Shown here piece by piece: positions 6,214 through 9,385 of a stretch of 9,385 bases of DNA. Made by a program: the position numbers and the translations under genes. Source of the DNA: CBFHWY01 sp965659675 (GTDB lineage: Bacteria; Bacteroidota; Bacteroidia; Flavobacteriales_G; Salibacteraceae); contig CBFHWY010000094.1 in NCBI GenBank assembly GCA_965659675.1, forward strand, positions 1-9,385. Reading direction: 5' to 3'. Position 1 is the stretch's first letter. Each line of letters opens with the position of its first letter. The notes beneath the pieces were generated by a model. It had not been told where the DNA came from and searched no databases. It saw nothing but the letters and a program-made list of their open reading frames with translations.

Positions 6214-7294
6214 AACAGCATTGATCACAGGAATAACAGGTCAGGATGGAGCATATCTTGCTGAATTCCTATTAAAAAAAGGCTACACCGTTCACGGAGT
6301 AAAAAGGAGATCATCTCTATTTAATACCGAGCGCATCGATCACTTGTATCAGGATCAACACGAAAAAGATGTGAAGTTGTTTCTTCACTATGGTGACCTG
6401 ACCGATAGCACAAACCTGATCCGGATCATACAGGAAACTAAACCTGACGAGATCTATAACCTGGCTGCACAGTCGCATGTGAAGGTCTCTTTTGAAACCC
6501 CAGAGTATACCGCAAACTCAGATGCCTTGGGAACCTTAAGAATTCTAGAGGCTATAAGGATCCTGGATATGACCGATAAGGTGAAGTTCTATCAGGCTTC
6601 AACTTCTGAGCTTTATGGTTTAGTGCAGGAAGTGCCACAAAGCGAAACAACTCCATTTTATCCTAGAAGTCCATATGGTGTGGCAAAACTCTATGCCTAC
6701 TGGATCACAAAGAACTACCGCGAAGCCTATGGCATGTATGCCTGCAATGGTATTCTCTTCAACCACGAAAGTCCGATCAGAGGGGAAACCTTTGTTACCC
6801 GCAAGATCACCAGGGCAGTGGCGAGAATTCACCTTGGTCTGCAGAAAAAACTATTCATCGGAAATCTGGATGCTGAACGCGATTGGGGTCATGCTAAAGA
6901 TTACATCGAAGGCATGTATTTGATGCTTCAACGCGACACACCAGAGGATTATGTGCTTGCCACAGGCGTTAAACATTCAGTGCGTCAGTTCTGCGATATG
7001 GCCTTTAAAGAGGTCGGTATCGAGATCGAGTGGAAAGGTGAAGGAGTTGATGAGAAGGGATATAACAAAGCCAGTGGAGAAGTGCTGGTAGAGGTTGATG
7101 AACGATACTTCAGACCGTCAGAGGTGGAGCTGTTGATCGGAGATGCCAGTAAAGCGAATAACGAGTTGGGCTGGAAACCAAAGTATAGCTTTGAGCAACT
7201 GGTCAGGGAAATGGTGGCATCAGACATCAAGCTCTTTGAACGCGACCAGTACTTAAAAGAAGGTGGACACGACATTCTCAATTACCACGAATAA
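6206..7294 (+). CDS. gmd: GDP-mannose 4,6-dehydratase
   Basis: This enzyme converts GDP-D-mannose to GDP-4-keto-6-deoxy-D-mannose with tightly bound NADP, the first committed step to GDP-L-fucose and other 6-deoxyhexoses. The 362-residue length is typical. It is an extended short-chain dehydrogenase: the Rossmann motif G9-xx-G12-xx-G15 in 'ALITGITGQDGAYL', 'GVKRRSSLFNTERI' at 31-44 (NADP phosphate and tetramer contacts in this family), and the catalytic residues T133 and E135 ('STSELYG') with Y157 and K161 ('PYGVAKLYAYW'). 'NHESPIRGETFVTRKI' and 'RDWGHAKDYIEGMYLML' are Gmd signatures. The start overlaps cysQ by 8 bases and the stop shares one base with the fcl start, so translation of the three genes is coupled. 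Confidence 0.97.
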   Translation: MSKTALITGITGQDGAYLAEFLLKKGYTVHGVKRRSSLFNTERIDHLYQDQHEKDVKLFLHYGDLTDSTNLIRIIQETKPDEIYNLAAQSHVKVSFETPEYTANSDALGTLRILEAIRILDMTDKVKFYQASTSELYGLVQEVPQSETTPFYPRSPYGVAKLYAYWITKNYREAYGMYACNGILFNHESPIRGETFVTRKITRAVARIHLGLQKKLFIGNLDAERDWGHAKDYIEGMYLMLQRDTPEDYVLATGVKHSVRQFCDMAFKEVGIEIEWKGEGVDEKGYNKASGEVLVEVDERYFRPSEVELLIGDASKANNELGWKPKYSFEQLVREMVASDIKLFERDQYLKEGGHDILNYHE

Positions 7295-8232
7295 TGGAAA
7301 AAGAAGCGAAGGTCTATGTGGCAGGCTACCGCGGAATGGTGGGATCTGCCATTGTGCGCGAACTAAAAAGAAAGGGCTATAATAATCTGATCTTTCGCAG
7401 TTCATCTGATCTCGATCTCAGAGACCAGTCAGCTGTGAAGGCTTTCTTCGAAGAGGAAAAGCCAGATTATGTTTTCCTTGCCGCTGCCAAAGTAGGTGGG
7501 ATCAACGCCAATAATATCTATCGCGCGGAGTTTCTTTACGACAACCTGATGATCGAATCCAATGTGATTCATCAGGCCTATGCCCACGATGTTAAAAAGC
7601 TATTGTTCCTGGGATCATCTTGTATTTACCCAAAGTTGGCGCCACAACCATTAAAAGAGGAGTATTTACTTCAGGGTTTTTTGGAGCCGACCAATGAGCC
7701 TTATGCGATCGCTAAGATCGCAGGCATCAAACTCTGTGAGGCTTATCGCGATCAGTATGGAGCTAACTTCATATCTGCCATGCCAACGAATTTGTATGGC
7801 CCGAATGACAACTACGACCTACAGAACTCGCATGTACTTCCAGCATTGATGCGAAAGTTTCATACGGCCAGGGAAGAAGCTAAAGCGAGTGTGGAAGTGT
7901 GGGGCAGTGGAAAACCCATGCGTGAATTCCTTCATGTTGATGACCTTGCTGAAGCCTGTGTTTTCCTGATGGAAGAGTACGATGAAAAACCTTTTGTGAA
8001 TATCGGAACAGGCGAGGATGTTAGCATCAGGGAGCTTGCCGAAAGTATCAAGGAGGTTGTCGGTTTCGAAGGTGAGCTGGTATGGGACGATACGAAGCCA
8101 GATGGAACGCCCAGAAAACTCATGGATGTGAGTAGAATTCACAATCTGGGCTGGAAACATAAGATCGACCTAAAGGAAGGCCTCAAGATGGTGTATGAGG
8201 AGGTCCGGCAGATGGATTTTGCAATGGGATGA
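7294..8232 (+). CDS. fcl: GDP-L-fucose synthase (GDP-4-keto-6-deoxymannose 3,5-epimerase/4-reductase)
   Basis: This enzyme completes GDP-L-fucose synthesis by epimerising C3 and C5 and reducing C4 with NADPH. The 312 residues are standard for Fcl/WcaG. The sequence shows the Rossmann motif G11-xx-G14-xx-G17 ('VAGYRGMVGSAI'), 'AAKVGGINAN' at 64-73, the catalytic S108 and C110 in 'LGSSCIYPKLAPQP', and Y137 and K141 in 'PYAIAKIAGIKLCEAY'. 'PTNLYGPNDNYD' is at 164-175 followed by the active-site histidine H180 in 'NSHVLPALMRKFH', and 'REFLHVDDLAEA' is near residue 210-221. The start is TAATG-coupled to gmd, and the stop overlaps the next start as ATGA (8229-8232). Together with gmd it supplies GDP-L-fucose for a surface glycan. 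Confidence 0.97.
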   Translation: MEKEAKVYVAGYRGMVGSAIVRELKRKGYNNLIFRSSSDLDLRDQSAVKAFFEEEKPDYVFLAAAKVGGINANNIYRAEFLYDNLMIESNVIHQAYAHDVKKLLFLGSSCIYPKLAPQPLKEEYLLQGFLEPTNEPYAIAKIAGIKLCEAYRDQYGANFISAMPTNLYGPNDNYDLQNSHVLPALMRKFHTAREEAKASVEVWGSGKPMREFLHVDDLAEACVFLMEEYDEKPFVNIGTGEDVSIRELAESIKEVVGFEGELVWDDTKPDGTPRKLMDVSRIHNLGWKHKIDLKEGLKMVYEEVRQMDFAMG

Positions 8233-9385
8233 GGTCTTGTATCATCTTTCTTTTGGGGCTAACTACAAGCCTTTCATCTTTTGCCCAACAACATTTGTTG
8301 CCCCTTAATAATCAGTTCTCAAGAGAGGAGCAACTACTCAATATTCCGGATCATGTTCATTCTTCCCTAAGACCGATCAGGGAACAAAGTCTGCTTGGCT
8401 TAAAAGTATGTGAAGAATGGGAAGAAGAAGATCCGAAGCCTTCCTGGTTCATGCGAAAGCTGAAACAGGAATCGCTCATTCAGATCGATACCGGTGATTT
8501 TGAGTTGAGCATTGATCCCCTCTACAATTTCATGTTCACCAATATCAACAATTCCCTCGGAGATCGCGTGTATACCAACAGCCGGGGTGTGCTCGTAAGA
8601 GGAAGTATTGGCGCAAAATTTTCATTCTATTCATCTTTTTATGAGAACCAGAGTTTTTTCCCCGATTACGCCGATGATCTTGTGCGTTATTATGGTATGG
8701 TTCCGGGAAACGGTAGGGTAAAACCTTTTAAGAATACGGGCTTCGATTATGCCATGGCCTCAGGTTATATGAGCTACAGCCCTTTTAAGAACCTCCAATT
8801 CCTGGCCGGCCACTTTAAACAGTTCATAGGGGAGGGCTATCGGTCTTTGCTGCTCTCCGACAATGCGTTCAATTACCCCTTTTTGCGAACAACATACAGC
8901 TTCTGGAAACATCGTTTTGAGTACAGTTATTCCATCGCCGCCTTAAGACAACTTGAACGCATCCCTGTCACCAACTCCACCGAAGCCCAACTGATCAGTA
9001 AATGGATGAGCTATAATTATTTGAGCTTTAAGCCTTCTAAATTCATTGAGATCGGCTTGTTTGAATCCTTCATATGGCAGCGCTGGGATTCAACGGGCAC
9101 CCTTCCTGTTCAGGGAGGAGCTTTTGTCCCTGTGATGTCGGTCAATAGTCTGGCCTATGGCTTAAATGCGGGCAGAAACAATGGATTGATCGGATTCAAT
9201 TTTAAGCTCAACCCATTGCGCGGTCTCACGGCATATTCACAATATGTGAAGGGACAGTGGGGCAGTGAGGATGCCTTTCAGATTGGCATCAAAGGATATA
9301 ATGTTATGCTCAAAGACCTGAACCTTCGCTTAGAGTACAATACGGTTTCCGGGGGAATGTATACTGGGCGTAACCGATTTCTGTC
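8229..9385 (+). CDS. RemB/Wzi-like outer-membrane beta-barrel protein, N-terminal part
   Basis: The frame is open from the ATG at 8229 to the right edge, giving 385 residues of an incomplete protein. Residues 1-19 form a signal peptide (MRSCIIFLLGLTTSLSSFA, then QQH). After a soluble-looking, acidic linker to about residue 75, the sequence turns into alternating aromatic and polar strands typical of an outer-membrane barrel, such as 'FSFYSSFYENQSFFPDYADD' and 'YAMASGYMSYSPFKNLQF'. The segment 'GHFKQFIGEGYRSLLLSDNA' (195-213), followed by 'YPFLRTTYSFWKHRFEYSY', is what I remember as the signature of Bacteroidota proteins related to the gliding protein RemB and the capsule assembly Wzi fold. 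It overlaps fcl by 4 bases, so it belongs to the GDP-fucose operon. Likely role: anchoring or exporting surface polysaccharide, or cell-surface motility. The family-level call is fairly secure; the exact function is not. Confidence 0.75.
   Translation, partial: MRSCIIFLLGLTTSLSSFAQQHLLPLNNQFSREEQLLNIPDHVHSSLRPIREQSLLGLKVCEEWEEEDPKPSWFMRKLKQESLIQIDTGDFELSIDPLYNFMFTNINNSLGDRVYTNSRGVLVRGSIGAKFSFYSSFYENQSFFPDYADDLVRYYGMVPGNGRVKPFKNTGFDYAMASGYMSYSPFKNLQFLAGHFKQFIGEGYRSLLLSDNAFNYPFLRTTYSFWKHRFEYSYSIAALRQLERIPVTNSTEAQLISKWMSYNYLSFKPSKFIEIGLFESFIWQRWDSTGTLPVQGGAFVPVMSVNSLAYGLNAGRNNGLIGFNFKLNPLRGLTAYSQYVKGQWGSEDAFQIGIKGYNVMLKDLNLRLEYNTVSGGMYTGRNRFL

Overview
The window looks like a piece of a Bacteroidota chromosome, probably a marine or gliding-type lineage (Flavobacteriales or Cytophagales; I cannot place it more finely). 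The evidence is family-level gene content (TolC and MacA-like proteins of the Bacteroidota type, a RemB/Wzi-like barrel, a secreted YD-repeat protein), secreted proteins ending their signal peptides in A-Q, few recognisable Shine-Dalgarno sites, and sequences resembling the Bacteroidota promoter element TAnnTTTG directly before the two genes at the divergent junction. Everything looks vertically inherited and intact. I see no tRNA, rRNA, insertion sequence, phage gene or CRISPR array.

Layout. (1) 1-1771, plus strand: the C-terminal part of a YyaL/DUF255-type protein, then a secreted 300-residue protein with degenerate YD repeats, overlapping by ATGA. (2) 1768-5170, minus strand, transcribed from tolC leftward: an outer-membrane TolC-family channel, a membrane-anchored periplasmic adaptor (MacA/HlyD type), then tsaB for the tRNA modification t6A. 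The inner-membrane pump partner of the channel and adaptor is not in the window. The two units converge, and their stop codons share TTAA at 1768-1771. (3) 5171-5400: the only substantial non-coding stretch, a divergent promoter region holding two inverted arrays of 7-bp units. (4) 5401 to the right edge, plus strand: cysQ, gmd, fcl and a RemB/Wzi-like outer-membrane protein that runs off the window. Neighbouring genes overlap by 8, 1 and 4 bases, so this is very likely one operon.

How they work together. gmd and fcl are the two dedicated steps from GDP-mannose to GDP-L-fucose, a donor for surface polysaccharide or glycoprotein glycans. The Wzi-like barrel is a plausible outer-membrane partner for surface polysaccharide or for gliding. 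CysQ removes 3'-phosphoadenosine 5'-phosphate (PAP), a by-product of PAPS-dependent sulfate assimilation and sulfotransferases. Its placement allows, but does not prove, that the fucose-containing surface glycan is sulfated. The tolC-adaptor pair builds the outer part of a tripartite export system.

I found no convincing new biological system. The items most worth a second look are the inverted heptad arrays, the closeness of both divergent promoter-like elements to their start codons, and the cysQ-gmd-fcl-wzi linkage.
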